Source of the DNA: Amaranthus tricolor
Lineage: Eukaryota > Streptophyta > Magnoliopsida > Caryophyllales > Amaranthaceae
Direction: 5' to 3'
DNA length: 64,000 nucleotides
Assembly (NCBI RefSeq): GCF_026212465.1
Contig: NC_080061.1
Span: forward strand, 21,627,695-21,691,694
Part shown: positions 1 through 9,584 of the stretch, one piece after another
Layout: every line of letters begins with the position of its first letter
Numbering within the stretch: position 1 is the stretch's first letter
The notes under the pieces: generated by a model
The model's database searches: none
What the model was told of the DNA's origin: nothing
Seen by the model: the letters and a program-made list of their open reading frames with translations, nothing else
Made by a program: the position numbers and the translations under genes

Positions 1-2114
1 ATTGATCCTTGTTCATTATTCATCGTTCATTCTTCATTGATCATTGATCCTTGTTCATTCTTCATCGTTCATTCTTCATTGATCATTGATCCTTGTTCAT
101 TCTTCATCGTTCATTCTTCAATGATCATTGATCCTTGTTCATTATTCATCGATCATTGTTCAATGATCATTGATCCTTGTTCATTATTCATCGTTCATTC
201 TTAAATGATCAAATATCCTTGTTCTTTTTTTATCGTTCATTCTTCAATGATCATTGAACCTTGTACATTCTTAATCGTTAATTCTTCAATGATCATTGAT
301 CCTGTTTCATTAAGCATCGTTCATTCTTAATTAATCCTTGATCCTTGTTCATTCTTTATCGTTCATTCTTCAATGATCATTGATCCTTGTTGATTATTCA
401 TCGATCATTGTTCAACGATCATTAATCCTTGTTCATTATGCATCAATTTATTCTTCATTGATCATTGATCCTTGTTCATTCTTCATCGTTCATTCTTCAA
501 TGATCATTGATCCTTGTACATTCTTCATCATTCATTCTTCAATGATCATTGATCCTTGTTCATTATTCATCGTTCATTTTTCATTGATCATTGATCCTTG
601 TTCATTCTTCATCGTTCATTCTTCAATGATCATTGATTCTTGTTGATTATTCATCGATCATTGTTCAAAGATCATTGATCCTAGTTCATTATGCATCAAT
701 TCATTCTTCATTGATCATTGATCCTTGTTCATTCTTCATCGTTCATTCTTCAATGATCATTGATCCTTGTACATTCTTCATCGTTTATTCTTCAATGATC
801 ATTGATCCTTGTTCATTTTTCATCGTTCATTCTTCAATGATCATTTATCCTTGTTCATTATTCATCGAGCATTGTTCAACGATCATAGATCCTTTTTCAT
901 TATGCATCAATTCATTCTTCATTGATCAATGATCCTTGTTCATTCTTCATCGTTTATTCTTCAATGATCATTGATCCTTGTTGATTATTCATCGATCATT
1001 GTTCAACGATCATTGATCCTTGTTCATTATGCATCAATTCATTCTTCATTGATCATTGATCCTTGTTTATTCTTCATCGTTCATTCTTCAATGATCATTG
1101 ATCCTTGTACATTCTTGATCGTTCATTCTTCAATGATTATTGATCCTTGTTCATTATTCATCGTTCATTCTTCATTGATCATTGATCCTTGTTCATTCTT
1201 CATCGTTCATTCTTCATTGATCATTGATCCTTGTTCATTCTTCATCGTTCATTCTTCAATGATCATTGATCCTTGTTCATTATTCATCGATCATTGTTAA
1301 ATGATCATTGATCCTTGTTCATTATTCATCGTTCATTCTTAAATGATCAAATATCCTTGTTCTTTCTTTATCGTTCATTCTTCAATGATCATTGAACCTT
1401 GTACATTCTTAATCGTTAGTTCTTCAATGATCATTGATCCTGTTTCATTAATCATCGTTCATTCTTAATTAATCCATGATCCTTATTCATTCTTTATCGT
1501 TCATTCTTCAATGATCATTGATCCTTGTTGATTATTCATCGATCATTGTTCAACGATCATTGATCCTTGTTCATTATGTATCAATTTATTCTTCGTTGAT
1601 CATTGATCCTTGTTCATTCTTCATCGTTCATTCTTCAATGATCATTGATCCTTGTACATTCTTCATCGTTTATTCTTCAATGATCATTGATCCTTGTTCA
1701 TTCTTCATCGTTCATTCTTCAATGATCATTGATGCTTGTTCATTATTCATCGAGCATTGTTCAACGATCATTGATCCTTTTTCATTATGCATCAATTCAT
1801 TCTTCATTGATCAATGATCCATGTTCATTCTTCATCGTTCATTCTTCAATGATCATTGATCCTTGTTGATTATTCATCGATCATTGTTCAACCATCATTG
1901 ATCCTTGTTCATTATACATCAATTCATTCTTCATTGATCATTGATCCTTGTTTATTCTTCATCGTTCATTCTTCAATGATCATTGATCCTTGTTCATTAT
2001 TCATCGTTCATTTTTCATTGATCATTGATCCTTGTTCATTCTTCATCGTTCATTCTTCAATGATCATTGATTCTTGTTGATTATTCATCGATCATTGTTC
2101 AAAGATCATTGATC
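1..2114. repeat. 42-bp tandem satellite, left part
   Basis: A head-to-tail array with a 42-bp period: copies start at 1, 43 and 85 and continue with few indels. Most units carry TTCATCGTTCATTC followed by a GATC-rich segment. In many units that segment is the perfect 14-bp palindrome TCAATGATCATTGA; others carry CATTGATCATTGA, which keeps only the TGATCA core. Variant units such as the TTGATTATTCATCGATC type recur at about 380, 633, 971, 1518 and 1856. Blocks repeat at offsets of about 885 bp (771 to 1656) or 1138 bp (380 to 1518), so the array has its own higher-order structure. Because 42 is a multiple of 3, stop-free frames of 70-110 codons appear by default; I do not read them as genes. 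The array runs off the left edge of the window. Confidence 0.95.
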
Positions 2115-2119
2115 CTAGT
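2115..2119. other. target site duplication (left), CTAGT
   Basis: CTAGT lies directly outside the left LTR and is repeated at 12878-12882 directly outside the right LTR. A 5-bp duplication is standard for Ty1/copia integration. Joining the flanks across the element gives the GATCCTAGTTCATTATG context that occurs uninterrupted near 675-690, which confirms both boundaries. Confidence 0.95.
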
Positions 2120-2272
2120 TGTTGATTCAATTAGGAACGGGAACAGCAACAAGAGGGGGGGTGAATTGTTGTTGTTGCAAGTTTAAGCGATTATGCCCTG
2201 TTTTTGCGGAATTATTCAAAATAAATAAAGCTTAAACTAAGAGCAAAATAATAAGAGAGACACACGATTTTA

Positions 2273-2313
2273 CGTGGAAACCTTTTGGGCCTAAACAAAA
2301 GGAAAAAACCACG
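2273..2313 (-). other. Potential stem-loop in the LTR
   Basis: Two nested pairs of arms can form: CGTGG (2273-2277) with CCACG (2309-2313), and CCTTTTG (2281-2287) with CAAAAGG (2296-2302), around a GGCCTAAA loop and with A-rich internal bulges. The same structure lies at 11593-11633 in the other LTR. It is downstream of the candidate TATA box, so it should be in the transcript. An ACGTGG...CCACG arrangement of this kind is common in plant copia LTRs; a role in packaging or polyadenylation is inference only. Confidence 0.5.
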
Positions 2314-3296
2314 ACCACTTGGGATTTCTAACAACTTCACTATGTTTAAGGCAATTAGTTACAATTACAATAAACACCTTACTTCACTCGAAGCGTAACA
2401 CCTAGGCCGACTCCTCTTCTCTCTAATTGCTTTACTCCAAGCAACAAACTTAGCTTCTCTTCAAGCTAATCCTCTCTAGCTTCACTCAAAGCTATCTAAT
2501 TTCCCCCTTAGACTCACCCGAGTCTAATTACATAAACTCTCAAAAACCCTTACAAAAAGGATAGAAATTCTCTAAAATAAATCAAAGAGTTGCATCAAGA
2601 AAATATTATAAATTGATTGGCAATTTTAAGAACAAAATATTTCTTGTAAAATCCAACAAAAACGTATGAAAAATACTTAAGCACAAAACGTTGGATTACT
2701 TCTCTTTTTAAAAACCGGAATTATCTTGCAATTTATAGAAAATAATATTCCTAAGAAAGTGGAATAATCCAATCCATCATCCCACTATCAAGAGATCATG
2801 GGAGTAATGTGGATTAAGCAAACACACGGTTATTTCCATAAGATTTGATTAAGTCAAATCACACGTGTACATAAACAATAACCGCCGTTCCCTTAATAAC
2901 CGCTGTTCCCTAAAGTAGCAGTTTCTTCAGTAGTAATTCCTGTTCCCCAAATTAATGGCTGGAACTTCATGCTATACTTAGAAAACGGTTAATCTTAGTG
3001 GGAATGATTGTTTGCTATTTTTTAGGAATAAAGACCGGCTGAAAAGATTTGCTAAGACCAATTCAAAGTTAGTTAATTCTATTTTTAACAAATCCAAGAT
3101 TTATTAAAAATAGATCCTAAAATAAAGGATCTTAACGAATTAAAACGTGAATCCATTTTATTCAATAAAAACGATTTGCCAATTAATCTTTAACAAATTA
3201 TTACTGCAACAATTTAATTTAAAATACATTAACTAAAAATAATAATTAAAATATGATAATCAGAATTTTCAGTCAATGTAGTCAACCTTCAGCTCA

Positions 3297-3369
3297 GGAA
3301 CAGTGTGCTGTCTCCAGACTTCAGTTTAGCTAGAACATCCAACTTGGGAACAGTAGACCTGCTGTCTCC
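3297..3369 (-). promoter_or_regulatory. Duplicated U3 motif pair (GGAACAG + CTGTCTCC)
   Basis: Two modules lie 49 bp apart: GGAACAG at 3297-3303 with CTGTCTCC at 3308-3315, and GGGAACAG at 3346-3353 with CTGTCTCC at 3362-3369. Each pair is an imperfect inverted repeat. In element orientation they lie about 190-260 nt into U3, upstream of the candidate TATA box, so they are placed like enhancer elements. CTGTCTCC contains TGTCTC, the core of auxin response elements; regulation by auxin is only a guess. The functional promoter copy is in the right LTR at 12617-12689. Confidence 0.4.
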
Positions 3370-3560
3370 ATTTTACATCCCAAGCGATATACTTCTCCTA
3401 ACATCAATTGAAACCTTTTGACATGTACGTTTCCATAAGCTAAGGCATAGGTACTATCAACGATCATAATCATAATCGGATATCAACCTGCACAATCTCT
3501 AAAAACATGTTCGCTTAAATAAAGTGTAGTCATCATCAAAACTCAAGAGGTCCAACAAAT

Positions 3561-3571
3561 TCCCCCTTTTT
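3561..3571 (-). other. Polypurine tract
   Basis: On the minus strand this reads AAAAAGGGGGA, followed by ATT and then the 3' LTR start. A purine tract directly upstream of the 3' LTR is where plus-strand DNA synthesis is primed after RNase H cleavage. Position and composition are both canonical. Confidence 0.9.
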
Positions 3572-4343
3572 GATGATGACAAACTTTTCAAACAAACTTA
3601 AAAACAAAATAGAGTAAACCAATGTTGAAGAGTATGTTAGAGATCAAAACAACTCTACATTACTTAGTAAATTAACTCGTGACAATATAATTTACCAAGC
3701 ATACATTAAAAACAAATTACTCTATTAATTAGAAATATTTAAAATAACTTAAGCATAATCAAAATATCGGAAGTAGTTTATAACTTAAGATTTCAAATAG
3801 AATTAAAACAAAACAAAACTTACCAAACAAAACTTAAAGCACTGTAAGAACTTTTATCATAGCATTCAAGTAATCATCAGAGCATATAAATCATAACAAT
3901 CAAAGTATGTATCTCGGTATGTATATCAGAGCTAAACTGAGCTAAACTTATTAATCATCAGAGCATCAGAGCATGAATATCAGAGCATAGCCACAGTTCC
4001 TAATGTTCAACAGAATAAATGTATATCAGACTAAGCATACTCAAGCATTATTTAAGTTTGTGCCAAATATTCCCCCTTTTGACATCATTCAAAAAAGAAG
4101 ATAAGCAATCAAACCACAGCACTAAACATATAGTTATAGTCAAAGAGAGAATAAGGATGCACAAATTAAAAAGCAATAACAATGAATGCAAGCATGATAA
4201 GCAAAGATTAACCAACCTAACATAGTAGCAGCATAAAAAGGTTCAATGTTAACAATGTTAAAGATTTGTACCCCAGCTGGTACCAAAAGAAAGAAATTGT
4301 TTAAAGACAGAGACAGCAGCAATGAAAAATATAAAAAGGGAAA
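3572..4343 (-). other. Non-coding region between third ORF and 3' LTR
   Basis: A 772-bp A+T-rich stretch with no credible ORF. It contains clustered short repeats based on ATCAGAGCAT (about 3876-3990), GAGCTAAACT doublets near 3930-3945, and a second polypurine-like block at 4071-4080. A non-coding region between the extra ORF and the polypurine tract is normal for Sirevirus-like elements. Confidence 0.7.
4071..4080 (-). other. Second polypurine-like tract
   Basis: On the minus strand this reads AAAAGGGGGA, followed by ATA, nearly the same as the tract at 3561-3571 and about 510 bp further inside. Sirevirus elements are known for repeated polypurine motifs upstream of the 3' LTR. It may be an auxiliary plus-strand primer; that role is inferred. 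Confidence 0.6.
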
Positions 4344-5852
4344 CTATGAAGCAGGAGCATCTTCATTAACATATTCCGTTTCCACCTCAACTGTATCCAA
4401 TTTAGCGCCAAGACGAGCCTCCATCTGAGTCATCTGGTCAGCTAAAGAGGCTAGGGAAACACGAATCTCATCTTGAAATTTGAAGAAGCGATCCTGCAAA
4501 TCATCAAGCTTGAGAAGAATGGAATATAAGGGAGCAGTAGGAACGGTTGCCTGATCAAAGCTGTGTTTGTGAAATGATGGTGATGGTGATCTTGGTGTTG
4601 GTGAAGGTGATAGTGGAGTGAAATGATGAGTTGGTGGAGTGGTTGGCTTTGATGAGGGAAAACTATTGGGTTCAGCCCTAGAGTCTTCTTCAAGAGAAAC
4701 CTTAGATTCCACCCCCTGGTCTTCTTCCTCAGAAGGAACAACCTCCTGTTTCTTAACTCCATCCCCTTCTTTCTCATGTTCCTCCTTCTCCTCTTCTTCC
4801 TTTTTCTCCTGTTCCTTCTCTTCCTTCTCTTCCTCTTCCTCCTGTTCCTCCTTTTCCTTCCCCTCTTCCTCCTGTTCCTCATTATCAGAATCAATCTCAA
4901 TCTGTTCCACAATATTTTCAAGAATCCCTTCCTCATTTAATTTAAGGCGCAAATTACTCAAACATTTTGCACCTATCATATTGCTGGGACCCATAGGAAA
5001 ACTATAATCACCCAGTGGAACACCAAACATTGAGAAAATCCATGACAACAAACCACCATAGCCTACCATACATCTTTTGGCTATACAATCATTTAAATGA
5101 GAAATCATCAAGGAAGGAAAATTAATCTTTATGTTGTTCACCATACAGTATATCAGGGTTGCATCTCGAAGACTTACCTCACTACGTTTTGAGTTTCGTG
5201 GCAAGATAAACCTTCTAGCAATGTTGTACAGCAACTTATGTAAAGGAGACAGGACATTGTGACTTACTTTCCCCCTTTTTTGCCTAACCCCCAAGCATCT
5301 CCAAACATCTTTTTCATCTCTTCCAGAAAACGCAATCTTAGACCCAACATAATAAACATCAAAACCAGTAGCAGGAACACCTAACCACTCTCCTAAAGTC
5401 AGACTATCAAATTCAATATCAATATCTTTGATTGAACTAGAACAAACTCCATCATGAACAGCAAAATTAGAAATAAACTCATGCATAATGTCAGGGTAAA
5501 TGGGGTTGCAGCAATATACGCTCATAAGTGATTCCCATTTTTGAGTTTGTAAAATTTCATGGAATTTAGGAAAGATTGTAGATTCGTACCATTCTTTGTC
5601 TAGGCCAAATCCTACAGACATTTCTTTAGAAAGTTCTTCAGCATTTGAGTAATGCGTTACCTTCATTTTCTTGGTAGAGTGGGTTGAAGGTTTCTTGGAT
5701 TCTCTTGTTCTTTTACCACTTGTTTGCGGAGACATAGGGGTGTCCTCTGGTTCCTTTGATGAAGACTTAGGTTTGTGAGTGAGAGAAGGTGGGTAGATAA
5801 CTCGAAGAGGGACAGGTTGCTTCATTTTTGGTTTCATATTCTTGGTTTTCAT
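4344..5852 (-). CDS. Third ORF ('env-like' by position), plant transposon domain protein
   Basis: Intact 502-aa ORF downstream of pol. I start at the ATG at 5852-5850; the frame is open a little further upstream without another ATG. It has a basic, Ser/Thr/Lys-rich N-terminus (residues 1-65), a globular region (about 67-302) resembling the 'putative plant transposon protein' domain of plant LTR elements, with FDSLTLGEWLGVP as a recognisable stretch, then a Glu/Lys low-complexity block (317-362), a Pro/Ser segment (397-437) and a likely C-terminal coiled coil (442-489). I see no signal peptide and no convincing membrane segment; residues around 264-280 are only mildly hydrophobic. It is called env-like only because of its place after pol. 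A nuclear, RNA-binding or Gag-partner role is equally possible; function is unknown. It probably needs a spliced or subgenomic RNA. Confidence 0.85.
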   Translation of the reverse strand: MKTKNMKPKMKQPVPLRVIYPPSLTHKPKSSSKEPEDTPMSPQTSGKRTRESKKPSTHSTKKMKVTHYSNAEELSKEMSVGFGLDKEWYESTIFPKFHEILQTQKWESLMSVYCCNPIYPDIMHEFISNFAVHDGVCSSSIKDIDIEFDSLTLGEWLGVPATGFDVYYVGSKIAFSGRDEKDVWRCLGVRQKRGKVSHNVLSPLHKLLYNIARRFILPRNSKRSEVSLRDATLIYCMVNNIKINFPSLMISHLNDCIAKRCMVGYGGLLSWIFSMFGVPLGDYSFPMGPSNMIGAKCLSNLRLKLNEEGILENIVEQIEIDSDNEEQEEEGKEKEEQEEEEEKEEKEQEKKEEEEKEEHEKEGDGVKKQEVVPSEEEDQGVESKVSLEEDSRAEPNSFPSSKPTTPPTHHFTPLSPSPTPRSPSPSFHKHSFDQATVPTAPLYSILLKLDDLQDRFFKFQDEIRVSLASLADQMTQMEARLGAKLDTVEVETEYVNEDAPAS

Positions 5853-6338
5853 TGAAGTTTTTAGAGAGAAAAGCAAAGGAAAATGACGGAGTGAAATGGA
5901 AGTGGAAGGAATGACGGTTTAGGGTTGAGTGAACGTGAAAGGTTAGTGAAGATGAAATGAAAGATGGGACGAGAGGGAGTAATTGTATTGGATGAAGTGA
6001 CGTGTTGAGGCAGTTATCAAATCAAGACAATTGATTTTGAATTGTGAAAATGGAGTACGTTGAGATTCAACTCCTACTTAAAAGAACTGCTGGGGAAAAA
6101 GAAAAAAAAAATTGTTGTTTTTGTTTGTCTTTTTAATTTTAAAAAGAAAAATGGTAATATTGTGCTACTACCGTCAGATCAAAATAATCATGCAATCATG
6201 AGAACATCCAAAGTATATACCTTTAAAAAAATGCGTACCTGATCCTTTCGATAATTGATTTTTCAATCAAGATTATTGTGGTTGATTGATCATTTTCAAT
6301 TTTCATTTTGTCTCTAGGAATCATATATGATACTTCCT
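5853..6338 (-). other. Spacer between pol and third ORF
   Basis: 486 bp with no credible gene. It holds A/T homopolymer runs (about 6090-6150) and precedes the ATG of the third ORF. If that ORF is made from a spliced RNA, its acceptor could lie here; I could not choose a specific site. Confidence 0.55.
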
Positions 6339-9300
6339 TTAATGCAGCTTGATCATGCCAAGTTCCAATCTCATTTTCTCATGCTGTTCCCTTGGAAGCG
6401 GTTTGGTCATGATATCTGCTATTTGCTCGTTAGTGTTTACATGCTTAACAATGATATTTTTATTTTCAACATTATCCTTAAGAAAATGATGCCTAATATG
6501 GATGTGCTTTACTCGTGAGTGATGCACTGGATCTTTGGATATGCATATGGCACTGATATTATCGCAATAAATAGGAACACATGCATACTTAATACCAAAG
6601 TCTCTTAGCTGCTGCTTTATCCATAACATTTGGGAACAGCAAGCTGCTGCTACTACGTACTCAGCTTCAGCGGTTGATAATGCAACAGTGTTTTGTTTCT
6701 TGGAGCTCCATGAAACTAAACATGAGCCAAGAAATTGTACCATACCTGACGTGCTTTTTCTATTAACAAGATCTCCTGCATAATCTGCATCACTAAAGCC
6801 TTTCAAATCAAAGACATCACTTTTAGGATAAAATAATGATAAATCATCTGTTCCCTTTAGATATCTCAAAATACGTTTCACTGCAGTTAGATGTGATTCT
6901 TTAGGGTTAGATTGAAATCTTGCACATAAACCAACACTAAATGAAATATCGGGTCTACTAGCAGTTAGATATAATAAAGATCCAATCATGCCTCTATACA
7001 TAGTTTGGTCAATATTTGTTCCATTTGTATCTTCATCTAATCTTACATTAGTAGCCATGGGTGTATGGTTGGTTTTAGCGTTATTCATGCCATATTTCTT
7101 AAGAAGTTCTTTTATATATTTTTGTTGATGAATAAAGATACCATTAGCAGTTTGTTTAATTTGCAAACCAAGAAAGAAATTTAATTCTCCCATCATGCTC
7201 ATTTCAAATTCAGTGCTCATAAGGTTAGCAAATTCTTTACATAGCAATTCATTTGTGGCACCAAAAATAATATCATCAACATATATTTGAACAACTAATA
7301 TATTGGAACCTTTATTCTTAAAGAATAAGGTTTTATCAATTTTACCTCTAATAAAGTCATTTTGAATCAAAAATTTTGATAGTCTTTCATACCATTGCCT
7401 AGGAGCTTGTTTCAACCCATAAAGAGCTTTATCAAGCTTATAGACATGATCAAGACACGAGGTATTCTCAAAGCCAGGTGGTTGTTCAACAAAAACTTCT
7501 TCATCAAGAAAACCATTCAAGAAAGCACATTTCACATCCATTTGATATAATTTAAAGTTCATAAATGCAGCAAAAGAAATTAAAATTCTAATAGCTTCTA
7601 ACCTTGCTACTGGAGCAAATGTCTCAGTATAATCAATACCTTCTTGTTGATTGTACCCTTTGACCACGAGCCTTGCTTTGTTTCTTACAATTATTCCATG
7701 CTCATCTAGTTTGTTCCGAAATACCCATTTCAAACCAATTACCTTTTTGTGTTTCGGTTTGGGTTCTAAATGCCATACTTTGTTCCTTTCAAATTCATTC
7801 AATTCATCTTGCATGGCTACAACCCATTCGGAATCCTTTAGAGCTTCTTCGTGATTTTTGGGTTCAAGTGATGATAGGAACGCAAAATGTGCACAAAAAT
7901 TTCTCATTTGAGATCGAGTTTGTGTTCCTTTATTCAAATCACTTACAATCAAATCAAGAGGATGGTATTTTTGATATCTCCAAGGTTTTGGCATAAAATC
8001 TCTTGTGGGAACAGTAGCATGTTCTGGTTCATCAGCTTGATTAACATTCTGTTCAGCTACTGGATCGTTTTGCTCTTCTGTGGGAACAGCTGGATTGGGA
8101 ACAGTCTGCTGTTCCTGATGTTCTGGCAGTTCCTGAACTCGATCAGTACTTTCTGCTTCTGCTGGAACCGGCTGTTCACCAGCTGTTTCTTGATCATGCA
8201 CTTTCAATTCTTCATCATCTTCTTCTAAATTTGCAAGACCTATCTTAAAATTATTTGTATCCTGTTCACTTGACAAAAAGTTAGTTTCATCGAAAATTAT
8301 GTGAACGGATTCTTCCACACTCATTGTTCTTTTGTTATAGACTCTATATGCCTTACTTTGAGATGAGTAGCCAAGAAATACTGCTTCATCACTTCTTTCA
8401 TCAAATTTACCTATATTCCGTTTTCCATTAACATGTACAAAACATTTGCATCCAAACACACGAAAATAGGCAATATTTGGTTTAACACCTTTAAACAATT
8501 CATAGGGTGTCTTAGAAGTGATTGGTCTTATCAATACTCTATTTAAAATATAACATGCAGTATTAACAGCCTCGGCCCAAAAATTTCTAGGTAAACCACT
8601 AGCAATTAACATAGTTCTAGCCATTTCTTCTAAAGTTCTATTTTTCCTTTCTACAACACCATTTTGTTGTGGTGTTCTAGGGGCGGAAAAATTGTGGCTT
8701 ATTCCATGTTCATTGCAATAACTCATAAAACTTGAATTTTCAAATTCTTTACCATGATCTGACCTTATGTGAACAATTTGATTATTGGTAGATTTTTGTA
8801 TTTTGTTAGCGAAATAGACAAACTCATTAAAGGCTTCATCTTTACTAACTAGAAATAAAGTCCATGTAAATCTACTATAATCATCAACAATAACAAACAC
8901 ATATCTCTTGCCACTACGGCTTTGTATTCTCATAGGTCCACACAAATCCATATGTAATAATTCAAGCGTTTTTGAGGTGGTCACAACATTCTTTGGTTTA
9001 AAAGATGACCTAACTTGTTTTCCTTTGGCACAAGGATCACATATTTCATCCTTAAGGAATTTTATAGATGGTAGTCCTCTAACTAGGTCTTTAGATCTTA
9101 ATGTATTAATCAATGAATAACTAGCATGACCTAGACGCTTATGCCAAAGAAGTGGGTCGTCTTCTATAACACTTAGACACGTTAGACTGTTTCTGGGAAC
9201 AGTGTCCAGGTTCACTACATAAGTGTTCCCTTTTCTGTTTCCCTCAAGAATGATGTCTCCAGTGTCATTCCTAGAAATAATGCACTTTTCAGAAGTAAAG

Positions 9301-9557
9301 TTTACAGAGTTACCCTTATCACAAAATTGAGAAATGCTAAGTAAGTTGTGTTTCAAATTCTCGACTAAAAATACATTATCAATGGCGTGGGAACATGACC
9401 TTCCAACCTTTCCTTTGGCGATTATCTCACCCTTCATATTGTCACCGAAGGTTACTGTTCCCCCATCATAGGCTTCAAGTGAGAGAAATTTAGATTTGTC
9501 ACCCGTCATATGCTTGGAACACCCACTGTCGAGATACCATGAGCTGTTCCCCCTCAC
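6339..9557 (-). CDS. pol: Pol polyprotein: protease, integrase, reverse transcriptase, RNase H
   Basis: Intact frame of about 1,072 residues ending in TAA at 6341-6339. Numbering is from the GTG at 9557; the frame is open back to 9581 and has no nearby ATG, so it is probably made as a Gag-Pol fusion. Protease: DSG at residues 10-12. Integrase zinc site: H139, H144, C173, C176. Integrase core: D204, D267, E303. After integrase comes an acidic, Gln/Pro-rich linker (about 440-520). Reverse transcriptase: D674 and the YVDD box at 759-762. RNase H: D923, E964, D999, with H1023 and conserved MTKPLP near the end. All catalytic residues I looked for are present and there is no internal stop. PR-IN-RT-RH order identifies Ty1/copia. 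It would copy element RNA to DNA and integrate it. Confidence 0.95.
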   Translation of the reverse strand: MRGNSSWYLDSGCSKHMTGDKSKFLSLEAYDGGTVTFGDNMKGEIIAKGKVGRSCSHAIDNVFLVENLKHNLLSISQFCDKGNSVNFTSEKCIISRNDTGDIILEGNRKGNTYVVNLDTVPRNSLTCLSVIEDDPLLWHKRLGHASYSLINTLRSKDLVRGLPSIKFLKDEICDPCAKGKQVRSSFKPKNVVTTSKTLELLHMDLCGPMRIQSRSGKRYVFVIVDDYSRFTWTLFLVSKDEAFNEFVYFANKIQKSTNNQIVHIRSDHGKEFENSSFMSYCNEHGISHNFSAPRTPQQNGVVERKNRTLEEMARTMLIASGLPRNFWAEAVNTACYILNRVLIRPITSKTPYELFKGVKPNIAYFRVFGCKCFVHVNGKRNIGKFDERSDEAVFLGYSSQSKAYRVYNKRTMSVEESVHIIFDETNFLSSEQDTNNFKIGLANLEEDDEELKVHDQETAGEQPVPAEAESTDRVQELPEHQEQQTVPNPAVPTEEQNDPVAEQNVNQADEPEHATVPTRDFMPKPWRYQKYHPLDLIVSDLNKGTQTRSQMRNFCAHFAFLSSLEPKNHEEALKDSEWVVAMQDELNEFERNKVWHLEPKPKHKKVIGLKWVFRNKLDEHGIIVRNKARLVVKGYNQQEGIDYTETFAPVARLEAIRILISFAAFMNFKLYQMDVKCAFLNGFLDEEVFVEQPPGFENTSCLDHVYKLDKALYGLKQAPRQWYERLSKFLIQNDFIRGKIDKTLFFKNKGSNILVVQIYVDDIIFGATNELLCKEFANLMSTEFEMSMMGELNFFLGLQIKQTANGIFIHQQKYIKELLKKYGMNNAKTNHTPMATNVRLDEDTNGTNIDQTMYRGMIGSLLYLTASRPDISFSVGLCARFQSNPKESHLTAVKRILRYLKGTDDLSLFYPKSDVFDLKGFSDADYAGDLVNRKSTSGMVQFLGSCLVSWSSKKQNTVALSTAEAEYVVAAACCSQMLWIKQQLRDFGIKYACVPIYCDNISAICISKDPVHHSRVKHIHIRHHFLKDNVENKNIIVKHVNTNEQIADIMTKPLPREQHEKMRLELGMIKLH

Positions 9558-9563
9558 TTGGAC

Positions 9564-9584
9564 CTGTAAGATAATTAATTGTTA
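9564..9584 (-). other. gag/pol junction: 7-nt overlap, -1 frame
   Basis: Gag ends at TAA 9577-9575. The pol frame is -1 relative to gag and is closed upstream by TAA 9584-9582, so only 9581-9575 is open in both. The gag codons there are AAC AAT TAA, which do not form a canonical X XXY YYZ slippery heptamer. Just after the stop, TTATCTTACAG (9574-9564) resembles a 3' splice acceptor, preceded by TTAAC. Related elements often have continuous gag-pol, so a one-base change in this copy is also possible. Confidence 0.6.

Larger units (their letters stand above)
2120..3557 (-). repeat. 3' LTR (left copy)
   Basis: 1,438 bp, starting TGTTGATTCAATTAGG and ending GAGGTCCAACA on the plus strand, with terminal TGTTG/CAACA inverted repeats. 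It matches 11440-12877 at a constant offset of 9,320 bp with one visible mismatch (2161). Because the element reads on the minus strand, this is its 3' LTR and supplies the polyadenylation region. It contains several GGGAACAG/CTGTTCCC motifs (for example 2139-2147 and 2902-2910) and a potential hairpin at 2273-2313. It has no coding potential. Confidence 0.96.

Noticed and set aside
380..2080. Five stop-free plus-strand frames of 74-109 codons with a 14-residue repeat
   Set aside because: They follow from a 42-bp unit being divisible by 3. They begin at the same variant unit each time, end at indels, and have no promoter or gene context. The same applies to 12908-13959.
3558..4343. tRNA or small RNA gene in the A/T-rich region inside the 3' LTR
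   Set aside because: No cloverleaf or internal promoter boxes could be made out; the region is explained as element non-coding DNA with short repeats.
4451..4936. Arg/Lys-rich minus-strand ORF of 161 codons
   Set aside because: It is an alternative-frame reading of the Glu-rich block of the third ORF, with no independent support.
4639..5007. Ser/Phe-rich plus-strand ORF of 122 codons
   Set aside because: It is the antisense of the Glu/Lys low-complexity block in the third ORF.
4344..5852. Third ORF as a true envelope glycoprotein
   Set aside because: No signal peptide, no convincing transmembrane segment and no cleavage motif were seen. Only its position after pol supports the name.
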